DNA of 6,859 nt from Candidatus Sigynarchaeota archaeon (GTDB taxonomy: Archaea > Asgardarchaeota > Jordarchaeia > Jordarchaeales > Jordarchaeaceae). The position numbers and the translations under genes were made by a program. Numbering within the stretch: position 1 is the first letter of the stretch; the number at the start of each line of letters is the position of its first letter. Shown here one piece after another: positions 1 through 5,571 of this stretch. Location: contig JAUQYY010000118.1 in assembly GCA_030587505.1 (NCBI GenBank), positions 1 to 6,859 of the forward strand, written 5' to 3'. The notes under the pieces were generated by a model. The model was not told where the DNA came from, made no database searches, and worked only from the letters and a program-made list of their open reading frames with translations.

Positions 1-261
1 CACGTAGAAGGCTGTGAAAATCTTGTTGAGCCAGTAGTTCGGGTTCTTCCTGTAGATTTTGTAGCCCAGAATTAGGCTCACAACTACAACGACCAACGCG
101 ACAGCAAACTGAACGTAATCCAGCGGGGTGTGCTCAAGCGGCAGCACCATTTTGACGAAGTCGGGCATTATCATGTTTAGCAGCGAGGGATACAGGATAA
201 CGAGATTAAGCAGAGAAGGCGCAAAGTAAGCCACAATAAGATACTCAATCAGGGAGGGCAA
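1..261 (-). CDS. Partial multi-spanning membrane protein, N-terminal 87 residues, family not recognised
   Basis: The gene reads leftward and is cut by the window edge, so only the first 87 codons are visible. The chosen start is TTG at 261-259, because GGTGA (274-270) lies 8 nt upstream. GTG codons at 276 and 273 are in-frame alternatives, and an in-frame TGA at 291-289 closes the frame. Two long hydrophobic stretches are seen: about residues 5-30 and about residues 49-67, the latter containing FAVALVVVVVSLILGY. The second ends in a basic, polar segment (KIYRKNPNYW), which suggests a cytoplasmic side by the positive-inside rule. No signal-peptide cleavage motif is evident. The arrangement would suit the start of a polytopic membrane protein, such as a 7TM-type sensor module, but that is a guess from appearance only. 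It lies downstream of the 442-867 gene in the same direction, with a 180-bp gap that appears to carry its own promoter. Confidence 0.6.
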   Translation of the reverse strand, partial: MPSLIEYLIVAYFAPSLLNLVILYPSLLNMIMPDFVKMVLPLEHTPLDYVQFAVALVVVVVSLILGYKIYRKNPNYWLNKIFTAFYV

Positions 262-269
262 TGCAATTC

Positions 270-274
270 TCACC
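270..274 (-). promoter_or_regulatory. Shine-Dalgarno GGTGA that selects a TTG start
   Basis: Read on the minus strand this is GGTGA, complementary to the archaeal 16S rRNA 3' end, 8 nt ahead of the TTG at 261-259. It favours this start over the GTG codons at 276 and 273, which have no comparable site. Confidence 0.45.
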
Positions 275-295
275 ACACTAAGCCATTCTCAGTAC

Positions 296-323
296 TATCA
301 AGTAATTCAAATAATATCAAGTA
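296..323. repeat. 9-bp direct repeat TATCAAGTA, two copies 19 bp apart
   Basis: TATCAAGTA occurs exactly at 296-304 and again at 315-323, with a 10-bp AT-rich spacer. A 19-bp period puts both copies on nearly the same face of the helix. They lie just downstream of the possible TATA box of the leftward gene, around its presumed transcript start, which is where an archaeal repressor would bind. The function is inferred. Confidence 0.45.
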
Positions 324-333
324 GTCGCTTTCC

Positions 334-343
334 TTACTATAAA
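334..343 (-). promoter_or_regulatory. Possible TATA box for the leftward membrane-protein gene
   Basis: The minus strand reads TTTATAGTAA here. A start about 26 bp downstream would fall near 313 and give a leader of about 50 nt. It is the best AT-rich TATA-like element in this gap, but the match to archaeal consensus is only moderate. Confidence 0.3.
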
Positions 344-348
344 GAACA

Positions 349-390
349 CCAGATTAATACTTTTCGATTCAACTGCACAAACCAATCTGG
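349..390. repeat. 7-bp inverted repeat CCAGATT / AATCTGG with 28-bp spacer
   Basis: CCAGATT at 349-355 and AATCTGG at 384-390 are exact reverse complements. They lie between the T-rich run after the 442-867 gene and the next leftward promoter. They could form a long-looped stem in a read-through transcript, but the loop is large and chance is a real possibility. Confidence 0.25.
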
Positions 391-393
391 AGG

Positions 394-420
394 GAAAAGG
401 TAACAGAAAAGAAGAAATAT
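394..420 (-). terminator. Pyrimidine/T-rich terminator-like run after the longin-like gene
   Basis: On the minus strand the bases about 20-50 nt after the TAG stop form a T-dominated run (ATTTCTTCTTTTCTG, then CCTTTTCCC). Archaeal RNA polymerase often stops at oligo-T runs without a strong hairpin, and none is obvious here. The position after the stop and before the next promoter fits. Confidence 0.4.
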
Positions 421-441
421 AACCCGAATACCCCCCATGCT

Positions 442-867
442 CTAGCCAAACAGAGATCTGGCACGCTCATCCGGCGTCTCGGAAAGGTCCTTGAAAAACT
501 CGTCCATTTTCTCCTTAAAGTTAGCGTAGTCCTCCCTCTTCGGAGAATCAAGGTTGTCAGAGTACTCCTCCAAGAAGCTTTCGAGAATGTTTTGAAGGAT
601 TTCTTTTATAAGCTTGCAGTCTGATTTCCGGTCACAAACGGCGTAGGCCACAAATTTCCCCTCATCCTTGGGGGATTTAGCGTAAACAATGCTAATGGTC
701 TTTAGTTGTATAATGTCTAGACTGTCACCGAACGTGTCTCTAGTAGCCATCTCCAGTGCTGAAAACAGTGCGCTCTTCAAATCCTGATCCACACTAGACG
801 TATGGTGATACACACGAAGAGCCAGTAACACTCCGTTCCTCATAATTCCGGCTTCGTAGACGGTCAA
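442..867 (-). CDS. Small longin/roadblock-like domain protein, function unknown
   Basis: A 141-residue soluble protein. The TTG start at 867-865 is preferred: GGTG (878-875) lies 7 nt upstream, an in-frame TAA at 873-871 closes the frame, and the alternative ATG at 843 would remove the first predicted strand. The visible order is a strand near residues 4-9, a second near 11-20 (NGVLLALRVYHH), a long helix near 27-46, strands near 50-66 and 72-79 (KFVAYAVCD), then two helices near 83-105 and 112-131, the last rich in acidic and aromatic residues. This alternation is typical of the longin/roadblock fold, which in archaea often occurs as small single-domain proteins that may partner small GTPases. 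The assignment rests on pattern, not a diagnostic motif, and no GTPase gene is visible here. It is divergent from the DUF429 gene and shares an upstream region containing a perfect inverted repeat. Confidence 0.6.
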   Translation of the reverse strand: MTVYEAGIMRNGVLLALRVYHHTSSVDQDLKSALFSALEMATRDTFGDSLDIIQLKTISIVYAKSPKDEGKFVAYAVCDRKSDCKLIKEILQNILESFLEEYSDNLDSPKREDYANFKEKMDEFFKDLSETPDERARSLFG

Positions 868-874
868 CGATTAA

Positions 875-878
875 CACC
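875..878 (-). promoter_or_regulatory. GGTG ribosome-binding site that selects the TTG start
   Basis: The minus strand reads GGTG 7 nt ahead of the TTG at 867. Together with the in-frame stop just upstream it supports TTG rather than the internal ATG at 843. Confidence 0.4.
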
Positions 879-889
879 CAAAATTAACA

Positions 890-916
890 GCGTGATATGC
901 TTGTTTAATATCACGC
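890..916. promoter_or_regulatory. Perfect 9-bp inverted repeat, candidate operator in the divergent promoter region
   Basis: GCGTGATAT (890-898) and ATATCACGC (908-916) are exact reverse complements separated by 9 bp, giving a 27-bp dyad. It overlaps the TATA-like box of the leftward gene and ends 7 bp before the TATA-like box of the rightward gene. A dimeric regulator bound here could control both genes. Transcribed as RNA it could also form a hairpin, but the predicted leftward start near 881 lies outside it. Confidence 0.55.
903..911 (-). promoter_or_regulatory. Possible TATA box of the leftward longin-like gene
   Basis: The minus strand reads ATATTAAAC. A start about 26 bp downstream would lie near 881, giving a leader of roughly 14 nt that still includes the GGTG site. 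The element falls in the spacer and right arm of the inverted repeat. Confidence 0.35.
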
Positions 917-923
917 AAAAGCC

Positions 924-931
924 ATATATTT
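924..931 (+). promoter_or_regulatory. Possible TATA box of the DUF429 gene
   Basis: ATATATTT lies about 70 bp ahead of the GTG start. A transcript start about 26 bp downstream, near 953, would leave a leader of about 44 nt. No strong ribosome-binding site is seen before the GTG; only GCGGG at 984-988 lies nearby. Confidence 0.45.
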
Positions 932-996
932 GTGTATTGTAGGGAAAACATCAGAAAAGTAGCTCCAGAAACACCAACCCAAAGCGGGTATCAAAA

Positions 997-1521
997 GTGG
1001 TAGTCATAGTGGGGTTAGACCTAGCTTCAAAGGAAACAAACCCGACGGGGTTCGCCCTCTGGGACGACGGGTACGTGGTAACAGGAATAGTCTACACAGA
1101 CATACAGATACTGAACAGCACCGTCCGGGCCTACCCAGACCTCGTAGCCATAGACGCGCCCCTAACCTACAGCGAGGGGTACAGAGAAGCGGAGAAAGAA
1201 CTCATACGCAGAGGAATAAAAGCATTCCCACCAAACTTCGTAAAAGAGCTGACCTGGAGAGCAATAAGGCTGAAAGCAAGACTGGGCAACGTGATCGAAG
1301 TTTTCCCCAGTGCGTTCTACAAAATAATGGGAGTGAACGAGAACCAGCTGGACAGATTCGTAAAGTTTGAACACAGGCCCCGCACCAAGCACGAACTAGA
1401 CGCAACAGCGTGCTGCATAGTAGCCGCAATGTTTCTCGACGGAAAAGCGGAAGCAATAGGAGCCAAGGGCGAAAAAATAATAATACCCAAAAGGGAAAAG
1501 GCCGAAAACACGAACCAGTAA
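997..1521 (+). CDS. DUF429 family protein, predicted RNase H-fold nuclease
   Basis: A complete 174-residue protein starting at GTG 997, just ahead of the conserved first strand. Family landmarks occur in order: VGLDLA near residue 5, with the Asp expected to be a metal ligand; VAIDAPL near 50, with a second Asp; an R-E-A-E-K-E-L-I-R-R-G-I segment near 62-74 leading into FPP; a T-x-R-A-I-x-L segment near 85; IEVFPSA near 100; and HELDATAC near 132, with a late Asp. The C-terminal FLDGKAEAIGAKGEKIIIPK, with a typical proline-containing end, also fits. In RNase H-fold enzymes such acidic residues bind two divalent metals, so nuclease activity on nucleic acid is predicted, but no substrate is established for DUF429. 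Length is usual for the family. The last 12 residues are polar and probably disordered. The gene is divergent from the longin-like gene and not obviously tied to the chelatase operon, which has its own promoter. Confidence 0.85.
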   Translation: MVVIVGLDLASKETNPTGFALWDDGYVVTGIVYTDIQILNSTVRAYPDLVAIDAPLTYSEGYREAEKELIRRGIKAFPPNFVKELTWRAIRLKARLGNVIEVFPSAFYKIMGVNENQLDRFVKFEHRPRTKHELDATACCIVAAMFLDGKAEAIGAKGEKIIIPKREKAENTNQ

Positions 1522-1615
1522 CACTCCAACACCCGCCGCTTCTGAAGAGATACCGGCTTCCTGAGCTTAAACCAGACCGCTGTGACGCCTCACCCGACTC
1601 GACTATTGGTGCGAG
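1522..1615 (+). other. Non-coding 3' region with foldable sequence, no recognised RNA gene
   Basis: These 94 bp after the DUF429 stop have no credible ORF. Local folds can be drawn: GCCGCTT (1535-1541) against AAG (1545-1547) and CGGC (1554-1557) with a 6-nt bulge; GTGA (1582-1585) against TCAC (1590-1593) closing a 4-nt loop; then the hairpin entering the T-tracts. I could not match it to tRNA, SRP RNA, or box C/D or H/ACA guide RNA. It is probably a structured 3' untranslated region, possibly a small RNA. Confidence 0.25.
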
Positions 1616-1647
1616 TTTTTCGTGTTTTCGCGGTTTTTGAGGGTTTT
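1596..1647 (+). terminator. Hairpin plus four phased T-tracts, terminator after the DUF429 gene
   Basis: GACTCG (1596-1601) pairs with CGAGTT (1612-1617, one G-U) around a 10-nt loop and runs straight into T residues. T-tracts start at 1616, 1625, 1634 and 1644, separated by GC-rich trinucleotides to hexanucleotides. Hairpin plus oligo-T resembles an intrinsic terminator, and serial T-tracts suit archaeal termination. The near-helical 9-10 bp spacing could also bend the DNA. Confidence 0.5.
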
Positions 1648-1686
1648 CGGCTCCGGAACTGGTTCTTGGTCCCCCTGTGGAGGCCT

Positions 1687-1704
1687 TGTATTTTTGTTTG
1701 TTTC
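1687..1704 (+). terminator. Second T-rich run, possible back-up terminator ahead of the cobN promoter
   Basis: A run of 18 bases, 14 of them T (TTGTATTTTTGTTTGTTT), lies about 20 bp before the cobN TATA-like box. It would catch transcripts that passed the first T-tract array and so insulate the chelatase operon. Confidence 0.35.
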
Positions 1705-1717
1705 TCGGCGGGGTTGG

Positions 1718-1731
1718 ATAAAGCTTAAAAG
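1718..1731 (+). promoter_or_regulatory. BRE/TATA-like promoter of the chelatase operon
   Basis: ATAAAG (1718-1723) followed by CTTAAAAG (1724-1731) looks like a BRE plus TATA pair. A start near 1753 would give a leader of only about 28 nt. That is too short for a riboswitch, so any control is more likely at the DNA level. Confidence 0.5.
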
Positions 1732-1733
1732 AA

Positions 1734-1752
1734 GTGAATATTATTATTTCAC
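1734..1752. promoter_or_regulatory. Dyad GTGAA-N9-TTCAC, candidate operator between TATA box and start
   Basis: GTGAA (1734-1738) and TTCAC (1748-1752) are exact reverse complements around TATTATTAT. The dyad begins 3 bp after the TATA-like box and ends at the predicted start, where a bound repressor would block polymerase. Five-bp arms are short, so chance cannot be excluded. Confidence 0.35.
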
Positions 1753-1779
1753 AAATAGGTAATACTAGCTGGGGTTCAA

Positions 1780-1798
1780 CGTGACCACCAAAATCACG
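1780..1798 (+). repeat. Inverted repeat CGTGA-N9-TCACG over the cobN start codon
   Basis: CGTGA (1780-1784) and TCACG (1794-1798) could pair in the mRNA as a 5-bp stem with a 9-nt loop that holds the GTG start in its 5' arm. It could lower translation or be a second DNA half-site pair; since most of it encodes protein it may be accidental. Confidence 0.25.
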
Positions 1799-4700
1799 GT
1801 AATAGGCAACACCGTCGCTTCCATGTCCTTCGCCGAAGCGGTCAAAGAAATCAAGGAAGAATACGGGGAAATATTAGACCTAAAACTGTACTACGTTCAC
1901 GAAATCGCAGAAGAACTCGTCGATGAGGATGCGGTGAAGAAGGACTTGAGAAACGCTGACATAGTGCTCTTAGACATAAGAGGCAGGGGAAGAACACTAA
2001 ACCTGGTCCGTGAAGCGCTGTCAGGCTCTGAGAAAACCGTGATCACCCTTGTGGGCGGATCCGTGGAGATTATGTCGCTCACACGAATCGGAACATTCTC
2101 ACCCGCAAAAATATTCGAGAAAAGGAAGCCCTCCCCAAAAGGCGTGGACTGGAGGAAGATTCAGAAGATTCAGAGCATGGTTGAAAGGATGGCAACATTC
2201 CTGCCCTTCGGCAGCCTGAAGCACGCCAAGAACTGGATGCGTATAATGGATTACTGGAAATACAGCGGGAAGAGGAACATAAAAAACATGCTCCTGTTCG
2301 TTGCCAAGGAGTACGGTGGGCAGAAGGTAAGAGTTGAACCTCCAGCTGAATTCCCCGACGCGGGAATCTACCACCCCAGGCTGGACAGGTTCTATACAAG
2401 CTTAGACGAGTACCTCAAAGATAATTTTGACCCGAAAAAACCCACAGTCGGCGTACTGTTCTACGGGGGCATGCACTTCGAACCATCGATCCCGGGCGTC
2501 AGCGCGTTGATCAGCAGGTTGGAGCCCGCCGTCAACATCATTCCCGTCTTTTCGGACGGGGTGGACAACCTGAAAGCAATAAGAAAGTTTTTCTTCAGGC
2601 AGGGAAAGCCTTTCATCGACGCCGCCGTGAGCTTCATATGGTTCCGCTTCAACGGGGGTCCACTTGGTGGCGCGCCAGAGGAAACACTGAAACTGTTAAG
2701 AGAATTAAACGTCCCGATTTTCGATGCGGCTCCCATGTACATGAGAGAGGTGGAGAAGTGGAGGGCGTCGTCTCAGGGATTCTCCCCAACCGAGCTTATC
2801 GCAACGACCATCCTCCCAGAGCTAGACGGAGTCATAGAACCCATCCCCTCACTCGGAATAAAAGACCTAGACTACAGCAGCGTCATCAGAGACGAGGTCA
2901 AGTCAACCATAGCAATCGAGGACCGTGTGGAGAGAATCGCGGGGAGGATGCTCAAGTGGCTTGCCCTCAAGAGGAAGAGGCGTTCCGAGAGAAGAATCGC
3001 CATCGTCATCTACAATTACCCCCCTGGCGAGCACAACTTAGGAAACGCCGCCTACCTAGACGTTTTCACAAGCCTTCACAGGATACTCCAAAGACTGAAG
3101 AAGGAAGGCTACAACTTGGGTGACTCGATTCCAGAATCATTCGAGCTTAAGGAGTTCTTTTTAACCCAAGGCTTGGTGAACTCTGGAAAATGGAGCCCGA
3201 GGAGGCTCACGTCCCAGAACGCGGTGAGTGTTCCCGTCGACAGGTACGTGCAGTGGTTCAACGAGTTATCCGAGGAGATGAGGAGTGAGGTAATCAGGGA
3301 GTGGGGTGAACCGCCTGGAAGCGTTATGAGTTTAGACGGGAAACTGCTCATCCCGGGGATTAGGCTGGGCAATGTGTTCGTTGGTCTTCAGCCAACCCGC
3401 GGAGTTCATGAAAACCCCGAAAAGGCTTACCACGACAAGAACCTGCCTCCCCACCACCAGTACATCGCCTTCTACAGGTGGCTAGAAAAAGAGTTCGGGG
3501 CGGACGCGGTTATTCACGTCGGCACCCACGGAACCATAGAGTTTATGAAGGGAAAGGAGGCGGGAATGTCCCGGGAGTGCTACCCAGACTTTCTTATCGG
3601 TAACGTTCCCCATCTGTACGTTTACCACATAACCAACCCGTCGGAGGCTATGATAGCCAAGCGGCGGAGCTACGCCACCATTATCAACCACATGTCCCCA
3701 CCATACACGCAGTCAGGGCTCTACGAGGGCTTCACGGAGCTTGAGGAACTCATAAGGGAATACCACGAGGCAATCCTCCAAGATCCGATTCGAACCAAGA
3801 GGGTTCACTCCCAAATCGTGGAGAAAGCGAAGGAGTTCAACATCGAATCCATAGACATTGACGAAATCTACGACGAGCTCTTCACCATCAAAAGGTCAAT
3901 AATACCAAGGGGACTCCACGTCCTCGGTGAAAAGTACACGGAAGAAGAGTTGGTGGAGTTCGTCTCATTCATCTTGAGGTATGACAGGGGTGAAATCAAG
4001 TCCCTTAACAGGATTCTCGCCGAATCGAGGGGAATCGACTACGACTACGCCATTAAGCACCCCAACGAAAAACACGATGGAAGAAGCTACGCTCAGGTTC
4101 TGAGCGAAATAGAAGAAGAAGCAAAAAGGGTTGTCAGGCTTTCTTTCAACTCGCTGGAGACCGCGCTGAAATCCGCGGAGCTGAAAGGCCGGTTAGCCAA
4201 GGAACTCGAAGAAACTCTGGCCTATGGACACCAGGTCGCATCCAACCTTGAGACGAGTGACGAGCTGGGCAGCCTCATCAGCGCTCTAGACGGCAACTAT
4301 GTTTTCCCCAACCTAGGGGGAGACCCCATACGCACCCCGGAGGTTCTCCCAACCGGGTGCAACACCTACCAGTTCGACCCACGCCTCATACCCAGCGACG
4401 CCGCGTACCAGAGGGGTGTTGAAATAGCGGAGAACACCCTGAGGCAGTACTACGAGAAGAACGGGAGATACCCTGAAAGCGTGGCGGTGGTGCTATGGGG
4501 ATTCGAAACAACAAAGACGAGGGGAGAAACGGTGGGGCAGATACTCGGCTACCTCGGCGTCAAAGTCGTTCGGGAGAGGAGCATCTGGTTCCCGAAGCTG
4601 AAACTGATCCCGCTCGAAGAGTTGGGAAGACCCAGAATAGACGTCGTCGTCAACATATGCGGGTTCTTCCGAGACATGTTCCCGGAGACCATGAAACTGC

Positions 4701-5548
4701 TGAACGAGGCCTTCAGCATGGTCGCCTCACTGGACGAGGTGGAGAACAGAAACTACGTCAAAAAACACTCAGACGAACTTTTCAGGGACCTCGTCGAAGA
4801 GTTCCAGGACGAGAAAACAGCGAAGAGACTTTCGAACGCGCGTATCTTCGGACCCAGATCTGGAGAGTACGGAACCCGGCTCACCCGGCTGATTGAAACG
4901 TCCAACTGGGAGTCGGAGGAACAGGTGGCTGAAGCCTACATATCGAGTATGAACAACGTTTACGCTGAGAACGTTCACGGCAGGCAGGTGGACAGGATTT
5001 ACCGAAGCGTCCTGCAAAACGTGGAGCTCGTCTCCCAGGTTCGCGACACACACGAGTACGAGGTTACTGACCTAGACCACTACTACGAGTTCTTTGGGGG
5101 TCTCTCAAAAGCTGTTGAAACAGTCAAGGGCGAAAAGCCAGAGATGCTTATCTCAGACACGACAAGAGAGGTGATAAGAACAGAAACAGTTGACAGAGCT
5201 ATCAAAAGAGGAGTTAGAACGCGCCTGCTGAACCCGAAGTGGATAGACGGAATGCTGAAACACGACTACCACGGAGGGCAGAAAATCGCAGACCGCGTGG
5301 AATACCTGCTGGGCCTAGCAGCAACAACCAACAGGGTGGACAACTGGATATGGAGCAGAGTAGCCGAGAACTACGTGTTCAACGAGGAGATGAGAAAGAG
5401 GCTCCAGGAGAACAACAAGTGGGCGCTACACGAAATAATAGGCCGCCTCCTAGAAGCCAGCCAGCGCGGATACTGGCAGGCAACTCAAGAAGAGCTGGAC
5501 AAGCTCCGCCAACTGTACCTAGAAGTGGAAGGAGAACTAGAAGAATAA
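1781..5548 (+). CDS. cobN: CobN/BchH-family metal chelatase large (catalytic) subunit
   Basis: A complete 1255-residue protein, normal for CobN. The GTG at 1781 is the only early start: an in-frame TAG lies at 1766-1768 and GGGGT (1771-1775) is 5 nt ahead. The large subunit binds the tetrapyrrole and inserts the metal, in CobN proper Co2+ into a cobyrinate-type ring, powered by a AAA+ partner in the cytoplasm. Visible family blocks are GLQPTRG; HDKNLPPHHQY (551-561); HVGTHGTIEF (579-588), with H579, H583 and E587 as candidate metal or proton-transfer residues; RECYPD with C600; AKRR near 627-629; PTGCNTYQFDP near 860; GRPRIDVVVNICGFFRD near 960; DLDHYYEFFGGLS; LLNPKWI; and a C-terminal GRLLEASQRGYW. 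By remembered consensus, PTGRN, SGxFRD and E-W/F-x-P-GK are altered to PTGCN, CGFFRD and EFMKGK. Only three cysteines occur in the whole protein. CobN is favoured over BchH, but metal and substrate remain open. Confidence 0.93.
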   Translation: MTTKITVIGNTVASMSFAEAVKEIKEEYGEILDLKLYYVHEIAEELVDEDAVKKDLRNADIVLLDIRGRGRTLNLVREALSGSEKTVITLVGGSVEIMSLTRIGTFSPAKIFEKRKPSPKGVDWRKIQKIQSMVERMATFLPFGSLKHAKNWMRIMDYWKYSGKRNIKNMLLFVAKEYGGQKVRVEPPAEFPDAGIYHPRLDRFYTSLDEYLKDNFDPKKPTVGVLFYGGMHFEPSIPGVSALISRLEPAVNIIPVFSDGVDNLKAIRKFFFRQGKPFIDAAVSFIWFRFNGGPLGGAPEETLKLLRELNVPIFDAAPMYMREVEKWRASSQGFSPTELIATTILPELDGVIEPIPSLGIKDLDYSSVIRDEVKSTIAIEDRVERIAGRMLKWLALKRKRRSERRIAIVIYNYPPGEHNLGNAAYLDVFTSLHRILQRLKKEGYNLGDSIPESFELKEFFLTQGLVNSGKWSPRRLTSQNAVSVPVDRYVQWFNELSEEMRSEVIREWGEPPGSVMSLDGKLLIPGIRLGNVFVGLQPTRGVHENPEKAYHDKNLPPHHQYIAFYRWLEKEFGADAVIHVGTHGTIEFMKGKEAGMSRECYPDFLIGNVPHLYVYHITNPSEAMIAKRRSYATIINHMSPPYTQSGLYEGFTELEELIREYHEAILQDPIRTKRVHSQIVEKAKEFNIESIDIDEIYDELFTIKRSIIPRGLHVLGEKYTEEELVEFVSFILRYDRGEIKSLNRILAESRGIDYDYAIKHPNEKHDGRSYAQVLSEIEEEAKRVVRLSFNSLETALKSAELKGRLAKELEETLAYGHQVASNLETSDELGSLISALDGNYVFPNLGGDPIRTPEVLPTGCNTYQFDPRLIPSDAAYQRGVEIAENTLRQYYEKNGRYPESVAVVLWGFETTKTRGETVGQILGYLGVKVVRERSIWFPKLKLIPLEELGRPRIDVVVNICGFFRDMFPETMKLLNEAFSMVASLDEVENRNYVKKHSDELFRDLVEEFQDEKTAKRLSNARIFGPRSGEYGTRLTRLIETSNWESEEQVAEAYISSMNNVYAENVHGRQVDRIYRSVLQNVELVSQVRDTHEYEVTDLDHYYEFFGGLSKAVETVKGEKPEMLISDTTREVIRTETVDRAIKRGVRTRLLNPKWIDGMLKHDYHGGQKIADRVEYLLGLAATTNRVDNWIWSRVAENYVFNEEMRKRLQENNKWALHEIIGRLLEASQRGYWQATQEELDKLRQLYLEVEGELEE

Positions 5549-5557
5549 CGTGTAAAA

Positions 5558-5563
5558 GGAGGT
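5558..5563 (+). promoter_or_regulatory. Strong Shine-Dalgarno GGAGGT that sets an apparent CTG start
   Basis: GGAGGT is the best ribosome-binding site in the window and lies 8 nt ahead of CTG 5572-5574. An in-frame TAA at 5566-5568 falls between them, so no start further upstream in this frame is possible. Confidence 0.7.
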
Positions 5564-5571
5564 AGTAAGAA

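Noticed and set aside
369..551. 60-codon minus-strand frame overlapping the end of the longin-like gene
   Set aside because: It mostly overlaps the better-supported 442-867 gene; the hydrophobic C-terminal end arises from the T-rich terminator region.
1522..1650. tRNA, SRP RNA or box C/D guide RNA
   Set aside because: No T-loop GTTCRA, no acceptor pairing and no RTGATGA C box. Two CTGA elements (1542-1545 and 1561-1564) occur, but without the partner boxes.
1753..1780. Cobalamin riboswitch ahead of cobN
   Set aside because: The predicted leader is about 28 nt, far too short, and no B12-box sequence is visible.
2638..3123. 161-codon open frame on the plus strand inside cobN
   Set aside because: Out-of-frame reading of CobN with low-complexity Arg/Pro-rich composition and no recognisable domain.
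4495..4896. 133-codon open frame on the plus strand inside cobN
   Set aside because: It is an alternative frame within strongly conserved CobN motifs, is rich in Arg/Gly/Glu as expected from out-of-frame reading, and has no ribosome-binding site.
5239..5565. 108-codon plus-strand frame bridging cobN's end and the gap
   Set aside because: Out of frame with the conserved CobN C-terminus and very rich in Arg, Gln and Pro; no start signal.
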